Source: Aciduricibacillus chroicocephali
Lineage (GTDB): Bacteria; Bacillota; Bacilli; Bacillales; Amphibacillaceae
Length of the DNA: 64,000 bases
Reading direction: 5' to 3'
NCBI RefSeq assembly: GCF_030762805.1
Contig: NZ_CP129113.1
Span: 1,688,001 to 1,752,000, forward strand
The position numbers were made by a program, and so were the translations under genes. Shown here piece by piece: positions 8,914 to 20,414 of the stretch. Each line of letters opens with the position of its first letter. Within the stretch, counting starts at the first letter, position 1. The notes beneath the pieces were generated by a model that saw only the letters and a program-made list of their open reading frames with translations, was not told where the DNA came from and did not search any database.

Positions 8914-10284
8914 TTATCTTTTCCCGGGAATGTTAATTGTAAAGACAGAACCCTCCCCAGGAACGGAATGCAATTTTATATTACCTTTATGAAGTTCTAC
9001 AATATGCTTGACGATCGCAAGTCCAAGACCAGTTCCTCCAGTATTGCGGCTTCGTGCTTTATCAACACGATAGAAACGTTCGAAAAGACGTGGAATTGCT
9101 TCTTCCTCAATACCGATTCCTGTATCCTCCACCTGCATGATAAGTTCGGAATCCACTTGTACTCGCAGCTTCACATCTCCGCCTTCAGGTGTGTAATTGA
9201 TCGCATTGTCAAGGAGATTGATCATTACCTGTTTAATACGCTCTCTATCAAATACAGCCTCAGCCTCTTCTTCAACCTCTACTGTGAGACGAATCTCCTT
9301 TTTCTCAGCTTTATGCCGAATCAGCGGTTCTATTTCTTGAACTAGCGCCGCCAGTTTGACCTTTTCCGCAGAAATTTTAAACCCGTCATTTTCAAGGCGT
9401 GATAGAGTCAGAAGGTCATCAATGAGGAACTGCAAGCGGTTGCTTTCATCATATATGATTTTAAGGAACTCCTGAAGCGCCTCCGGATCGTCCATTGCAC
9501 CGTCAAGAAGTGTCTCGGCAAATCCCTTAATGGATGTCATCGGCGTCTTCAGTTCATGTGAAACGTTGGCAACAAAATCTTTGCGCATGACTTCAAGTTT
9601 CTTCAACTCACTAATATCATAAAGGACAAGTACTGCGCCTCTCAATTGTGTCCTTTCATTGAAAATCGGCACACCGACAATTTCAAGGAAAACCTCCTTG
9701 AGCAAATCTTTCCGGATGACAAACTGGGATTTAATATTCGATTCATAGAGAAACGTTTCTTGCACGAGCGTATGTATTTTCTCATTATTGATTACATCAT
9801 AATACAGGTGACCATGATATGCCTTTGTCTGCTTTCCAAAAGTGTCAGTGAATTTGCGATTCACATAATGGATATAGCCTTTTTCATCAATGAGAACCAA
9901 TCCGATTTCTACATTATCAACGATAGTCGCAAGCTGTTCCTTCTGCATCTGCTCATGTATGGAAAGCTGACTCAGATTCCTGGCAAGAGAATTGATTTTA
10001 TCATTAAGGTCGCTCATTTGTCCTGAGGCCGGCTGATGAATTCTTGCGCGGAAATCCCCTTTGACGAGTCTGTCTACTGTTTCAATCGTCTTATCAAGCG
10101 GCTTGATGTAACGTTCCGACATGTGCAGGAGGATGATGATGAGAACGATGAGTTGGATAGCAATGACCGGAATCAGCATATAAATATCCGCATCGGCTCG
10201 CCAAAGCAAAACACCTACTGTGATTGTCAGTAAAAGAAGGCCAAGAACATAATTGCGGAGCGGCCTTTCAAAAACGGCTTTCAT
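8914..10284 (-). CDS. phoR: Phosphate regulon sensor histidine kinase PhoR, sensor-less form
   Basis: Membrane histidine kinase that phosphorylates PhoP when phosphate is scarce. Residues 12-29 and 36-54 are two membrane helices with only about six residues between them. Then come HAMP (55-110), PAS (115-225), the phosphoacceptor H243 in NVSHELKTP, and the HATPase domain with N, G1 (DTGIGIEEE) and G2 (GGTGLGLAIVK) boxes. The B. subtilis protein is about 579 residues with a large external domain. This one is 456 and essentially lacks it, so any signal must be read inside the membrane or cytoplasm. Its start overlaps the phoP stop in an ATGA, so the two are translationally coupled. Confidence 0.92.
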   Translation of the reverse strand: MKAVFERPLRNYVLGLLLLTITVGVLLWRADADIYMLIPVIAIQLIVLIIILLHMSERYIKPLDKTIETVDRLVKGDFRARIHQPASGQMSDLNDKINSLARNLSQLSIHEQMQKEQLATIVDNVEIGLVLIDEKGYIHYVNRKFTDTFGKQTKAYHGHLYYDVINNEKIHTLVQETFLYESNIKSQFVIRKDLLKEVFLEIVGVPIFNERTQLRGAVLVLYDISELKKLEVMRKDFVANVSHELKTPMTSIKGFAETLLDGAMDDPEALQEFLKIIYDESNRLQFLIDDLLTLSRLENDGFKISAEKVKLAALVQEIEPLIRHKAEKKEIRLTVEVEEEAEAVFDRERIKQVMINLLDNAINYTPEGGDVKLRVQVDSELIMQVEDTGIGIEEEAIPRLFERFYRVDKARSRNTGGTGLGLAIVKHIVELHKGNIKLHSVPGEGSVFTINIPGKR

Positions 10285-10973
10285 GCGATCGGTTCTTCGA
10301 TCTTGTAGCCAAGACCGCGAATTGTTTTAATATAGTCAGGACGTCTCGTATTCGTCTCAATCTTGTCACGCAGGTGGCTAATATGGACATCGACAATCCT
10401 TGTATCTCCTACGAAATCATAATTCCATACTGCGAGCAGCAGCTGATCGCGTGTAAGTACCTTTCCTTTATGCTGCGCAAGGTAGAAAAGCAGCTCGAAT
10501 TCCTTACGAGTGAATGCCAGGATTTTTCCATTTAGTTCAGCTTCATAGCGTTCAGGATAAATATACAAGTCGCCAACCTGAATCTGCCCATCTGCCCGTG
10601 CCGGTCTGTTCACTCGACGCAAGATTGCCTTTATGCGAGCTACGACTTCTTTCGGACTGAACGGCTTCGTCAAATAGTCGTCGGCACCAAGTTCAAGTCC
10701 GAGGATCTTGTCCAGTTCTTCTCCCTTTGCTGTTAGCATAAGAATCGGTGTTTCTATTCTGTTCTGACGCAATGTCTTGCAAACTTCCATTCCATCAAGC
10801 TCCGGCAACATGAGATCTAGAACAATTAGGTCATAATTGCCAACGAGCGCCTTTTCTACCGCAATCTTGCCATCATTCGCCGTGTCTGTATGAAAACCGG
10901 CTTTCTCTAGATTGAATTTCAGCAATGTTACGATTGATGCTTCATCATCCACGATCAGGATCTTCTCATTCAT
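10281..10973 (-). CDS. phoP: Phosphate regulon response regulator PhoP
   Basis: OmpR-family DNA-binding regulator of the phosphate starvation response. The receiver domain has DDE-type acidic residues at 9-11, phosphoacceptor D53 in LIVLDLMLPELDG, T/S and K at the expected places (MLTAKGEE, YLTKPFSPKE). The C-terminal winged helix ends in DTRIVDVHISHLRDKIE and TIRGLGYKIE. The ATG at 10973 (MNEKILIVDDE) has GAGG upstream; an extension to 11036 is not conserved. 230 residues. First gene of a phoP-phoR operon; the mdh terminator lies upstream, so a promoter is expected within 10974-11148. Confidence 0.93.
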   Translation of the reverse strand: MNEKILIVDDEASIVTLLKFNLEKAGFHTDTANDGKIAVEKALVGNYDLIVLDLMLPELDGMEVCKTLRQNRIETPILMLTAKGEELDKILGLELGADDYLTKPFSPKEVVARIKAILRRVNRPARADGQIQVGDLYIYPERYEAELNGKILAFTRKEFELLFYLAQHKGKVLTRDQLLLAVWNYDFVGDTRIVDVHISHLRDKIETNTRRPDYIKTIRGLGYKIEEPIA

Positions 10974-11148
10974 GACTGAAACCTCATTTCTATCATTTTT
11001 TACAATTCCTATGCATTCATCATACATGTAAAACATTATTAATAGAATAGTCTGGCTCCATGTTAAAAAAAATTAACAGAACGTCTGAACGGAATCCTTT
11101 AAAAATACATTGCCAACACGTCCGCTACAAAAGTATAACCAATATAAA

Positions 11149-11175
11149 AGAGACAGCGGAGCCGCTGTCTCTTCT
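11149..11175 (-). terminator. Terminator after mdh
   Basis: GAGACAGCGG/CCGCTGTCTC hairpin on the minus strand followed by TTTTATATT, right behind the mdh stop. It closes the citZ-icd-mdh unit. Confidence 0.88.
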
Positions 11176-12114
11176 TTAATGAATCATATTCAATACTTTG
11201 CTTACAGAATCAGCTGATTTATCGAGTGCAGCTTTCTCATCGTCTGTCAGGTCCAGCTCAATAATCTTCTCTATGCCATTGCCTCCCAAGATAACCGGTA
11301 TTCCTAGATAGAGATCGCTGTAACCATATTCACCATCCAGATAAGCGATTGCTGGCAAAACGCGACGCTGGTCTTTTAGAATGGCCTCTACCATGACAGT
11401 AAGAGCCGCTCCTGGGGCATAATAAGCACTCCCGCTCCCAAGCAGACTGACAATCTCACCGCCGCCTTTGCGTGTACGCTCGACAATCGTATCGAGCCGC
11501 TCCTTCGAGATTAGCTTCTCGACCGGAATGCCTCCGACAGACGAGTAGCGAATGAGCGGAACCATTTCATCGCCGTGGCCTCCAAGTACAAATCCTGTTA
11601 CATCCTTAACTGAAACATTGAGTTCCTGTGCAATAAATGTCCGGAACCGTCCAGTATCAAGAATGCCGGATTGGCCAATAACCCGTTCTTTTGGAAAACC
11701 GGTTTCCTTGTAAATCGTGTAGGTCATGGCATCAACAGGGTTTGACAAAACAATGATAATTGCATCGGGTGCATGCTTCTTGATCTCTCCTGCAACTGAT
11801 TTCATGATATCCGCATTTGTGCTGACAAGGTCATCACGGCTCATGCCAGGTTTACGGGCAATACCTGCTGTGACAATGACAATGTCCGAGTCTGCTGTCT
11901 CAGCATAATCAGCTGTGCCGATAATCCGGGTATCAAATCCCTGAATTGGACTTGCCTCAAGCATATCGAGCGCTTTTCCTTTTGCAGGACCTTCCATATC
12001 GGGAATATCGACGATCACGACATCGCCGAGTTCCTTCTGGGCAATCATGAGTGCAGCTGTCGCTCCGGTAAAACCCGAACCGATAACAGAAATCTTTCTT
12101 CTCCTCAAGCTCAC
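11176..12114 (-). CDS. mdh: Malate dehydrogenase
   Basis: NAD-dependent oxidation of malate to oxaloacetate in the TCA cycle, lactate-dehydrogenase-like class. The nucleotide-binding motif is [10 protein letters not shown], the catalytic histidine lies in [15 protein letters not shown], and the substrate arginines are in [11 protein letters not shown]. 312 residues is normal. The start is GTG at 12114, chosen because GGAGG sits eight bases upstream ([12 protein letters not shown]); there is no suitable ATG. It follows icd by 16 bases, as in the citZ-icd-mdh operon of B. subtilis. Confidence 0.96.
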   Translation of the reverse strand: MSLRRRKISVIGSGFTGATAALMIAQKELGDVVIVDIPDMEGPAKGKALDMLEASPIQGFDTRIIGTADYAETADSDIVIVTAGIARKPGMSRDDLVSTNADIMKSVAGEIKKHAPDAIIIVLSNPVDAMTYTIYKETGFPKERVIGQSGILDTGRFRTFIAQELNVSVKDVTGFVLGGHGDEMVPLIRYSSVGGIPVEKLISKERLDTIVERTRKGGGEIVSLLGSGSAYYAPGAALTVMVEAILKDQRRVLPAIAYLDGEYGYSDLYLGIPVILGGNGIEKIIELDLTDDEKAALDKSADSVSKVLNMIH

Positions 12115-12130
12115 ATGCTCCCTCCTCAGA

Positions 12131-13402
12131 TTAAGCCAAGTTTTTGATCAATTCATCCGCAAATTCAGAAGTACCAACTTCTGTAGCATCATCCATAAGA
12201 TCCGCAAAGTCGAATGTTACAACCTTAGACGCAATTGTCTTCACGATTGATTGAGTGATCAAATCTGCTGCTTCATTCCAGCCAAGGTGTTCAAGCAATA
12301 GGACACCTGAAAGAATAACAGATGAAGGATTTACTTTGTTCAAGCCAGCGAACTTCGGCGCAGTACCATGTGTCGCTTCAAAGATCGCGTGACCAGTTTC
12401 ATAGTTGATGTTTGCTCCTGGCGCAATACCGATGCCACCGACCTGTGCCGCTAATGCATCGGAAATATAGTCGCCGTTCAAGTTAAGAGTCGCAACAACG
12501 TCATGATTTTTTGGCTCCATAAGAATCTGCTGCAAGAAGATGTCCGCAATTGAATCTTTCACGATGATTTTGCCTGCAGTTTCAGCTTCCTTCTGTGCAG
12601 CATCCGCAGCATCTGCGCCTTTTTCAGCTTTAATGCGGTCATACTGTGCCCATGTGAAGACTTTGTCTCCGAATTCTTTTTCAGCAAGCTCGTAGCCCCA
12701 GATTTTAAATCCGCCTTCTGTGAACTTCATGATATTTCCTTTATGCACTAGGGTAACGAACTTGCGGTTTTCTTTAACCGCATATTCAATTGCCGCTCTA
12801 ACAAGACGTTCTGTTCCTTCTTTGGAAACAGGCTTTACACCGATACCTGAAGTTTCAGGGAAACGGATTTTGTTAACGCCCATTTCATTCTGCAGGAAGT
12901 CAATCACTTTCTTTGCTTCAGGCGTTCCTTCCTGCCATTCGATACCTGCATAGATATCTTCGGTATTCTCACGGAAGATGACCATGTCTACATCTTCTGG
13001 ATGCTTGACTGGTGATGGAACACCTTCAAAATGACGTACCGGACGCAAGCAAGTGAAAAGATCAAGAGTCTGGCGCAATGTTACGTTCAAAGAACGGATC
13101 CCGCCGCCTACAGGTGTTGTAAGAGGACCTTTGATTGCGATAAGGTACTCGTCAATTTTATCCAGAGTTTCTTGGGGCAGCCATTCACCTGTTTCATTGA
13201 AAGCTTTTTCCCCAGCAAGAATTTCCATCCATTCGATCGACTTCTCGCCATTGTATGCTTTTTCAATACCTGTTTCGATAACACGGCGAGCAGCTGACCA
13301 GATTTCCGGACCGATTCCGTCACCTTCGATAAAAGGAATGATCGGGCGTGCTGGTACGTTTAGTTTGCCATTCGTTACTGTAATTTTTTGACCTTGTGTC
13401 AT
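12131..13402 (-). CDS. icd: Isocitrate dehydrogenase, NADP-dependent
   Basis: Oxidative decarboxylation of isocitrate to 2-oxoglutarate. Family motifs include [14 protein letters not shown], the isocitrate-binding [22 protein letters not shown], and [23 protein letters not shown] near the C-terminus. The ATG at 13402 (MTQGQKITV) has GGAGG eight bases upstream; an in-frame start at 13420 overlaps that ribosome-binding site and is unlikely. 423 residues. Lies between citZ and mdh in one operon. Confidence 0.96.
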   Translation of the reverse strand: MTQGQKITVTNGKLNVPARPIIPFIEGDGIGPEIWSAARRVIETGIEKAYNGEKSIEWMEILAGEKAFNETGEWLPQETLDKIDEYLIAIKGPLTTPVGGGIRSLNVTLRQTLDLFTCLRPVRHFEGVPSPVKHPEDVDMVIFRENTEDIYAGIEWQEGTPEAKKVIDFLQNEMGVNKIRFPETSGIGVKPVSKEGTERLVRAAIEYAVKENRKFVTLVHKGNIMKFTEGGFKIWGYELAEKEFGDKVFTWAQYDRIKAEKGADAADAAQKEAETAGKIIVKDSIADIFLQQILMEPKNHDVVATLNLNGDYISDALAAQVGGIGIAPGANINYETGHAIFEATHGTAPKFAGLNKVNPSSVILSGVLLLEHLGWNEAADLITQSIVKTIASKVVTFDFADLMDDATEVGTSEFADELIKNLA

Positions 13403-13448
13403 GATTGGGCCTCCATTCATTATGTATAGTGAAAGAACAAGCGCAAAA

Positions 13449-14567
13449 TTACGCTCGTTCCGAAAGTGGTACGTATTGCTGATGCTGCGGGCCTGTGTAT
13501 TCAGCGCGCGGACGGATCAGACGGTTGTCACTGTATTGCTCAAGAATATGGGCAATCCAGCCAGATACACGACTAATTGCAAAGATTGGCGTGAACAGAT
13601 CTGTCTCAATGCCGAGGCTATGGTAGACAGAAGCTGAGTAGAAGTCAACATTCGCAGGCAGTCCTTTTTCCTGCTTAATGTAATCTTCTATTTGAACAGA
13701 AATATTGTAAAACTTCGGCTGTCCAGTAATCTTCGTCAATTCTTCGGACATCTTCTTCAAATGCTTCGCACGCGGATCTCCACTGCGGTAAACACGGTGT
13801 CCAATTCCCATTACCTTTTCCTTATTGGCGAGCTTCTCCTTAACGTAAGGAAGTGCATTTTCTTCTTCGCCAATCTCAAGAAGCATCTTCATAACACCTT
13901 CGTTTGCACCGCCATGAAGCGGGCCTTTAAGGGCACTGATTGCTGCTGTAACACCGGAATAAATATCCGATAGTGTAGCGACACATACGCGTGCTGTGAA
14001 AGTTGATGCGTTCAACTCATGATCAGCATGAAGTACAAGTGCCTTATCAAGCGCCTCGACTTCCATATCGCTCGGTACTTTATCATTCAACATATAGAGG
14101 AAGTTCGCTGCAAAGCTTAGATCCTTATTCGGCGCAACCGGTTCATTGCCCTGACGGATACGGGAAATAGCCGCTACGATTGAAGCGATACGGGCTTGCA
14201 TACGAATCGCCTTGCGCAAATTAGCTTCTTCGCTAATTTCATCTGCTTCCGGATCGAGCATACCAAGGAATGAAACGGCTGTTCTAAGTGCCGCCATCGG
14301 TCGGACTTTTGTCAGATCATAAGAACGAAGATGGTTGATCACCTCACGTGGAAGTTCTGCATGGTCTGCAAGTTCTTTCTTCAAAGCGGACAGTTCTTGC
14401 TCTGTCGGGAGCTTCAAGTGCCACAACAGATAGATGACTTCTTCAAAAGTAGAATTTTCCGCCAGATCGTCTATTTTATAGCCAACGTATGTAAGCTGAT
14501 CATCGATGATCGAGCTGATTGCCGAATGTGCAGCTACAACGCCTGCCAGACCTTTAGTCTGTGTCAT
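13449..14567 (-). CDS. citZ: Citrate synthase
   Basis: Condenses acetyl-CoA and oxaloacetate to citrate, the entry step of the TCA cycle. Catalytic segments seen are the histidine in [14 protein letters not shown], the histidine in [17 protein letters not shown] and the aspartate region [18 protein letters not shown]. 372 residues matches the bacillar CitZ. The ATG at 14567 follows TAGGAGTG. First gene of citZ-icd-mdh, preceded by a good SigA promoter and a leader of roughly 280 bases. Confidence 0.97.
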   Translation of the reverse strand: MTQTKGLAGVVAAHSAISSIIDDQLTYVGYKIDDLAENSTFEEVIYLLWHLKLPTEQELSALKKELADHAELPREVINHLRSYDLTKVRPMAALRTAVSFLGMLDPEADEISEEANLRKAIRMQARIASIVAAISRIRQGNEPVAPNKDLSFAANFLYMLNDKVPSDMEVEALDKALVLHADHELNASTFTARVCVATLSDIYSGVTAAISALKGPLHGGANEGVMKMLLEIGEEENALPYVKEKLANKEKVMGIGHRVYRSGDPRAKHLKKMSEELTKITGQPKFYNISVQIEDYIKQEKGLPANVDFYSASVYHSLGIETDLFTPIFAISRVSGWIAHILEQYSDNRLIRPRAEYTGPQHQQYVPLSERA

Positions 14568-15021
14568 AAGAAAACACTCCTATTCTCTCTGTCTCACTGA
14601 AATTGGTGGACCCCTTTAATTCTTTTTCGTGAAATATGAATTTTCGAAACTATGAGGGCAATAAAAAAATGAAGTTGATGATGGATCGCTTAGCATCAAG
14701 CATCCATTTTGACATCGCCTCATTATGTAGACATCGCCGCCGGCAGCATTCAATGCCGCCGCATATTTAGTTTTTAACACATGGATTTAGGTCATTATTC
14801 TTTGCTGAAAATGATTAATCCATTTTGGCCAGTCTTCGCCCATAAAGTAGATTATAGTTTATTTTGTCCAATATGTGAAACGAAAACAGACTAAAAATAT
14901 AGATTTCTTATAATCCGTATTGTGCTATAACAGCTGAAAACCTAAAAGATCTCTAGTCTTTTCAGACAAGCCTCCGCATAAACTTGACAAAGATTTTCCA
15001 ATTGATGCGGAGTGAATTTAA
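14568..15021 (-). promoter_or_regulatory. citZ promoter and leader, divergent from ytvI
   Basis: The minus strand holds TTCACA (14879-14874), 17 bases, then a perfect TATAAT (14856-14851), giving a start near 14844. The leader carries the 9-base direct repeat GACATCGCC at 14711 and 14730 (19 bases apart, plus-strand reading) and an inverted repeat GGCAGCATT/AATGCCGCC at 14742-14760 without a T tract. ATAA-N6-TTAT at 14842-14855 overlaps the -10 and resembles a CcpC-type dyad, but the spacing is not certain. For ytvI on the plus strand only weak promoter matches were found. Confidence 0.6.
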
Positions 15022-16125
15022 ATGAATAAAAATTATATGTTACCCGTCCTGCGTCTGCTGCTGATTGCTAGTTCCGTCCTAGTAATTTTTAGTCTAGCCC
15101 GGTACACGATCTTACATTTGTATCCTTTTTTCATCGCTTTGGCTCTCGCTTTAGCAATGAATCCCGCTGTCTCCTTACTGGAAAGAAAGTTAAATATGTC
15201 CCGGACTCTGGCAATCTTATTCACACTTCTCGGAGTTCTTGCAATATTTTTTAGCATCGTTATCTATGCCATTGTTGAAATTGCCCAAGGCACTGCGATT
15301 ATTGCGGACAAACTTCCAGGACAGATTGAATTGCTGGCAGAAGCGATCAGACAGCTTACCAATGATTTATTAGGCGAACCATATGTCCAGGTACGTGAGA
15401 TTTTCCATTCTCTCGGCGGTGCGGAACAAGCGCTTGTCCATTACCAATTCAACGGTCTCATAAGAAATGCAGCCGAAGCGCTTCAGCATCTGCTCTGGCA
15501 GCTTCCTCAATGGCTTCTTATTATTCCGGGCTCGCTCGCAACGTTACTGCTAAGTATTCTAGCCGCTTTCTTTATTGCTAATGATTGGCCACGCCTGGTC
15601 AATTTTTCACGAAAAAAAACACCCGAAACCGTAAAAATACGGCTTGGGCTCTTAAAATCAGAATTGAAAAAGACTGTCGGTAATTATATGAAGGCACAGC
15701 TGATTCTTCTCGCAGCGACAGGAGTCATTGTTCTAATCGGTCTTTTGATCCTACGTATCGAACATGCACTTACAATCTCATTAGCCGTCCTTGCTGTCGA
15801 CTTGCTTCCATATGCTGGTACAGGGCTCGTCTTTATTCCATGGATCATCTATGTTTTTCTTTCAGGCCAGTACGACTTAGCAATCGGACTTTCCCTACTG
15901 TACATGGTCATCATTATTTTCCGGCAGCTTGCAGAGCCAAAATTACTTTCTTCCAGTATTGGCATTCATCCGCTTCTCATGCTCATTGCCCTTTTTGCCG
16001 GATTACAGCTTTGGGGTCCCGCAGGATTGTTCGCAACCCCGATCCTGCTCGTCCTAATAAATGGTCTGCGTGCTTCCGGCTTACTGCATGACGCCTGGCA
16101 ATATATCCAGCACGGCAAAGTTTGA
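15022..16125 (+). CDS. ytvI: Sporulation integral membrane protein YtvI (AI-2E transporter family)
   Basis: 367-residue polytopic membrane protein of the AI-2E/PerM family, with hydrophobic segments near 8-28, 31-48, 60-85, 160-185, 217-245, 250-275, 285-300 and 310-345. In B. subtilis the homologue lies at the same place, opposite citZ, and is linked to sporulation; its transport substrate is unknown. The ATG follows GCGGAG. The stop at 16123-16125 directly abuts the fxsA stop on the other strand. Assignment as YtvI rests on family features and on synteny. Confidence 0.85.
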   Translation: MNKNYMLPVLRLLLIASSVLVIFSLARYTILHLYPFFIALALALAMNPAVSLLERKLNMSRTLAILFTLLGVLAIFFSIVIYAIVEIAQGTAIIADKLPGQIELLAEAIRQLTNDLLGEPYVQVREIFHSLGGAEQALVHYQFNGLIRNAAEALQHLLWQLPQWLLIIPGSLATLLLSILAAFFIANDWPRLVNFSRKKTPETVKIRLGLLKSELKKTVGNYMKAQLILLAATGVIVLIGLLILRIEHALTISLAVLAVDLLPYAGTGLVFIPWIIYVFLSGQYDLAIGLSLLYMVIIIFRQLAEPKLLSSSIGIHPLLMLIALFAGLQLWGPAGLFATPILLVLINGLRASGLLHDAWQYIQHGKV

Positions 16126-16518
16126 CTAAAATCTGCGGAAGAAAAAAGTTCTTTTAGCAATGATAAAAGCGAGCCATTTTTTAATCAGCTTCTTGAATGG
16201 ACGTCTTGTTATTGGAAGCAAGAGTAACAGGCCGAATGCATCTGTTACGAATCCTGGGGCAATAAGAAAAACACTGCCAATAAAAATACAAATTCCGTCT
16301 ACGATTTCTTCACTAGGCATTCTACGTTCCGCCATTGCCCGCTGCGCTCGCCGCCATGTCTCCATTCCCTGTTGGCGAGCAAGAAGGCTTCCTAGAACTG
16401 CCGATAGAATAATAAGCGCAACTACCCAGCCGGCACCAATTTGGCCACCAATCCAAACGAAAACACCAATCTCAATTGCCGGCATAATGATGAAAATTAA
16501 AATAAGTATCCAAGGCAT
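16126..16518 (-). CDS. fxsA: FxsA family membrane protein
   Basis: 130-residue cytoplasmic membrane protein. Membrane segments at about 3-24, 28-46 and 76-98, with the family's PAIEIGVFVWIGGQIGAGW and a loop LLARQQGMETWRRAQRAMAERRMPSEEIVDG. In E. coli FxsA (SuzF) affects phage F exclusion; its normal role in bacilli is unknown. The ATG at 16518 follows GGAGGG. It lies downstream of pyk behind a terminator, so transcription may be partly by read-through. Confidence 0.85.
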   Translation of the reverse strand: MPWILILIFIIMPAIEIGVFVWIGGQIGAGWVVALIILSAVLGSLLARQQGMETWRRAQRAMAERRMPSEEIVDGICIFIGSVFLIAPGFVTDAFGLLLLLPITRRPFKKLIKKWLAFIIAKRTFFFRRF

Positions 16519-16540
16519 TCATATATCCCTCCTTCAATGA

Positions 16541-16567
16541 AAAAAGAGAGGATGCCCTCTCTTTTTT
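16541..16567 (-). terminator. Terminator after pyk
   Basis: AAAGAGAGGGCATCCTCTCTTT hairpin followed by TTTTT on the minus strand; its stem begins at the pyk stop codon. The plus strand also ends in a T run, so it could act both ways. Confidence 0.85.
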
Positions 16568-18327
16568 TACAAAACGCTTGCATGCCCTTTATAAATATCA
16601 CCTTTGGCACTATCAATTGTAATATCTTCGTTCTCTATCAGCAATTTGAAAGCATCATCTACACCAACAACGACCGGAATGCCAAGGCTCAGCCCTACAA
16701 CAGCAGCATGAGAGGTTAAGCCCCCTTCAATTGCGACAAGTCCTGCCGCTTTTTCAAGTGCGGGCATCATTTCACGGTCAGAACCGATTGTGACGAGAAT
16801 GTCTCCTTCTTTAACTTTCTCAAGCGCTTCCTTCGCATTTTTGGCAAATACAGTTCGTCCATAAGCACTCTTTCTGCCAATACCTTGACCTTTAGCGATC
16901 ACATCGCCAATCACATGGATTTTCATGAGGTTCGTCGTTCCCCTTTCATTAATTGGTACTCCTGCCGTAATAATAACTTTGCTCCCACGTTTGACAAGTC
17001 CAGATTGAAGGCAGCAGTCAATTGAGAAATCAAGCATTTCATCAGTCGTATGTGCTTTTTTGCTCAAGATTGGCTGCACTCCCCAGACGAGTGCGAGCTG
17101 CCGTTTGATGTCTTTTGAGAATGTAATAGCGATAATCGGCACAGCCGGACGATACTTCGAAATCATCCTTGCCGTATGTCCACTTTCAGTCGGCGTGACA
17201 ATTGCATTCACTTTAAGGTTCTCAGCCGTATGTGTGACAGATTGGCTGATTGCGTCTGTAATCGTCATGTCAACTGCACGAGAACGGTCTTTCAAGATGC
17301 GCTTATGGTCAAGCGCATCCTCTGCTTTGAGGGCAATTCTGTGCATCGTCTGGACAGACTCTACCGGGTAATCCCCTGCTGCTGTTTCTCCTGAAAGCAT
17401 GATCGCATCGGACCCATCAAATATAGCATTCGCTACATCTGATGCTTCCGCACGTGTAGGACGTGGATTACGCTGCATCGAATCCAACATCTGTGTTGCT
17501 GTAATGACTGGTTTTCCCACTATATTGCATTTTTCAATAAGGCGTTTCTGGACGAGCGGCACTTCTTCAGCCGGGATTTCAACACCAAGATCTCCACGTG
17601 CGACCATGATGCCATCGCTCGCTTCAATGATCAAGTCAATGTTGTCGACCCCTTCCTGATTCTCGATTTTCGGGATAATTTTGATATGTTCGGCTTTTTC
17701 AGACTCCAGCAATTCACGGATTTCAAAAACATCACTCGGCCGTCTTACAAAAGAAGCTGCGATGAAATCGACATCCTGCTCTACTCCGAAACGGATATCC
17801 GCCGCATCTTTTTCTGTCATGCCTGGCAAGTTAACTTGAACATACGGTACATTGACACCTTTTTTATTTTTGACAAGACCGGAGTTGATAACTTTTGTTT
17901 CTATTTCTTTCCTGTCCGGGTGAAGAGCAATGACTTCCAATTCAATGAGACCGTCATCAAGCAGAATTTTCTTGCCTGGCTCGATATCATTAATGAGGCC
18001 CGGATACGTAATTGAAAAACGCTCACTCGTCCCTTCCACTTCTTCCATTGAAACAAAAACAGTGTTGCCTTTCTCAAGCTCTGCTTTTCCACCAGCAAAA
18101 TTCCCTGTACGGATCTCCGGACCTTTCGTATCAAGGAGGATGGCGATATCCGTATTTTTGTTAGCAGCAGCTTGGCGTATATTTTGGATGCGTGCCGCAT
18201 GCTCCTCGAAATTCCCATGCGAGAAATTAAGACGTGCCACATTCATCCCCGCATCAATAAGCTGCTCTAAAGTTTCAACCGATTCGGAAGCCGGTCCGAT
18301 TGTACAGACGATTTTTGTTTTTCGCAA
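16567..18327 (-). CDS. pyk: Pyruvate kinase with C-terminal PEP-utilizing domain
   Basis: Converts phosphoenolpyruvate and ADP to pyruvate and ATP. The catalytic barrel has [12 protein letters not shown] at the start, the active-site [13 protein letters not shown] and [12 protein letters not shown]. At 586 residues it carries the extra bacillar C-terminal domain of about 110 residues, which resembles the PEP-utilizer mobile domain ([22 protein letters not shown], with the histidine in TSHA). 44 bases downstream of pfkA; the pair forms the usual pfkA-pyk operon. Confidence 0.97.
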   Translation of the reverse strand: MRKTKIVCTIGPASESVETLEQLIDAGMNVARLNFSHGNFEEHAARIQNIRQAAANKNTDIAILLDTKGPEIRTGNFAGGKAELEKGNTVFVSMEEVEGTSERFSITYPGLINDIEPGKKILLDDGLIELEVIALHPDRKEIETKVINSGLVKNKKGVNVPYVQVNLPGMTEKDAADIRFGVEQDVDFIAASFVRRPSDVFEIRELLESEKAEHIKIIPKIENQEGVDNIDLIIEASDGIMVARGDLGVEIPAEEVPLVQKRLIEKCNIVGKPVITATQMLDSMQRNPRPTRAEASDVANAIFDGSDAIMLSGETAAGDYPVESVQTMHRIALKAEDALDHKRILKDRSRAVDMTITDAISQSVTHTAENLKVNAIVTPTESGHTARMISKYRPAVPIIAITFSKDIKRQLALVWGVQPILSKKAHTTDEMLDFSIDCCLQSGLVKRGSKVIITAGVPINERGTTNLMKIHVIGDVIAKGQGIGRKSAYGRTVFAKNAKEALEKVKEGDILVTIGSDREMMPALEKAAGLVAIEGGLTSHAAVVGLSLGIPVVVGVDDAFKLLIENEDITIDSAKGDIYKGHASVL

Positions 18328-18371
18328 TAATATCTCCTCCTATAGTTTATTCTTTCCCTGTTTTCATGTGT

Positions 18372-19373
<1,002 letters not shown>

Positions 19374-19423
19374 TTAAGATAATCAGAATCAGCGAAAATA
19401 GCAAAAAATATCTATGCTCAAAA

Positions 19424-19453
19424 AGAAAAGAGACTGAATTACTCAGTCTCTTG
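19424..19453 (-). terminator. Terminator overlapping the end of accA
   Basis: AAGAGACTGA/TCAGTCTCTT hairpin followed by TTCTTTTT on the minus strand. Its upstream arm includes the last codons of accA. Confidence 0.82.
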
Positions 19454-20414
19454 CTAATTGGGCCTCTTGGAAAGTCCCAATCTGTTTGTACTTGTCCCAA
19501 CGCTTTTCAAGCAGCTCATCACTTTGCAATGTTTTCAGCTCATTTAGCGCTGCTTCAATTGCCTCATTAATGCGCTCTGCCTGCTTCCCTGCATCGCGAT
19601 GTGCTCCACCCTTCAATTCAGGAATGATGCCGTCAACAATGCCGAGTTCTTTCAAATCGTGGGCAGTAATTTTCATCGTTTCCGCCGCCTGGCGTGCTTT
19701 ACCTGAATCTTTCCAAAGCAAAGCTGCTGCGCCTTCCGGTGAAATAACGGAATAAGTAGAGTTCTCAAGCATGAGCAGTCTGTCTCCAACTCCAAGAGCT
19801 AAAGCCCCACCGCTTCCCCCTTCACCGATCACGATGCAAATGATAGGAACCTTCAAGCCTGACATTTCCATCAGGTTGCGGGCAATTGCCTCACTCTGAC
19901 CGCGTTCTTCAGCAGCTTTTCCAGGGTAAGCACCTTTCGTATCAATGAAGCAGATAATCGGACGTCCGAATTTATCTGCCTGATACATATGACGAAGCGC
20001 CTTACGATAACCTTCAGGATGTGGCATACCAAAGTTACGGTGAATATTGTCCTTCGTATCCTTACCGCGCTGATGACCAACGACTGTTACCGGCTCCCCT
20101 TTGTAAAAAGCAAGTCCTGCAACGATTGCACTGTCATCACCATAAAGGCGGTCACCATGAAACTCGATGAAATCATCAAAAATCGCATTCACATAGTCAA
20201 GTGTCGTTGGGCGATCCTGATGGCGTGCCATAAGAACCTTGTCCCACGGTTGAAGGTTTCCGTAAATGTCATCTTCCAATGACGCCAGTCTGTTCTCAAG
20301 CGTCGCAATTTCTTCTGTCAGATCCATATCAGAATCCTGAGTGATCTTCTTTAATTCCTCAATCTTTTCTTTAAGATTCACGATTGGTTTCTCAAATTCC
20401 AGCACTTGTTTCAT
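19443..20414 (-). CDS. accA: Acetyl-CoA carboxylase carboxyltransferase subunit alpha
   Basis: With AccD forms the carboxyltransferase that makes malonyl-CoA for fatty acid synthesis. The N-terminal helical part ([17 protein letters not shown]) is followed by the crotonase-fold core with the family's [27 protein letters not shown] and [16 protein letters not shown]. 323 residues. The ATG overlaps the accD stop (ATGA), so the subunits are translationally coupled and made in equal amounts. Confidence 0.97.
   Translation of the reverse strand: MKQVLEFEKPIVNLKEKIEELKKITQDSDMDLTEEIATLENRLASLEDDIYGNLQPWDKVLMARHQDRPTTLDYVNAIFDDFIEFHGDRLYGDDSAIVAGLAFYKGEPVTVVGHQRGKDTKDNIHRNFGMPHPEGYRKALRHMYQADKFGRPIICFIDTKGAYPGKAAEERGQSEAIARNLMEMSGLKVPIICIVIGEGGSGGALALGVGDRLLMLENSTYSVISPEGAAALLWKDSGKARQAAETMKITAHDLKELGIVDGIIPELKGGAHRDAGKQAERINEAIEAALNELKTLQSDELLEKRWDKYKQIGTFQEAQLARD

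Noticed and set aside
11061-11077. Two TTAACA-like elements upstream of phoP resembling a Pho box
   Set aside because: The copies are four or five bases apart depending on the reading and one is only TTAATT or GTTAAT within an A/T tract, so chance is likely.
14842-14855. ATAA-N6-TTAT dyad over the citZ -10 as a CcpC site
   Set aside because: I recall the CcpC dyad spacing as different, and any AT-rich -10 region can yield this pattern; kept only as a remark in the citZ leader entry.
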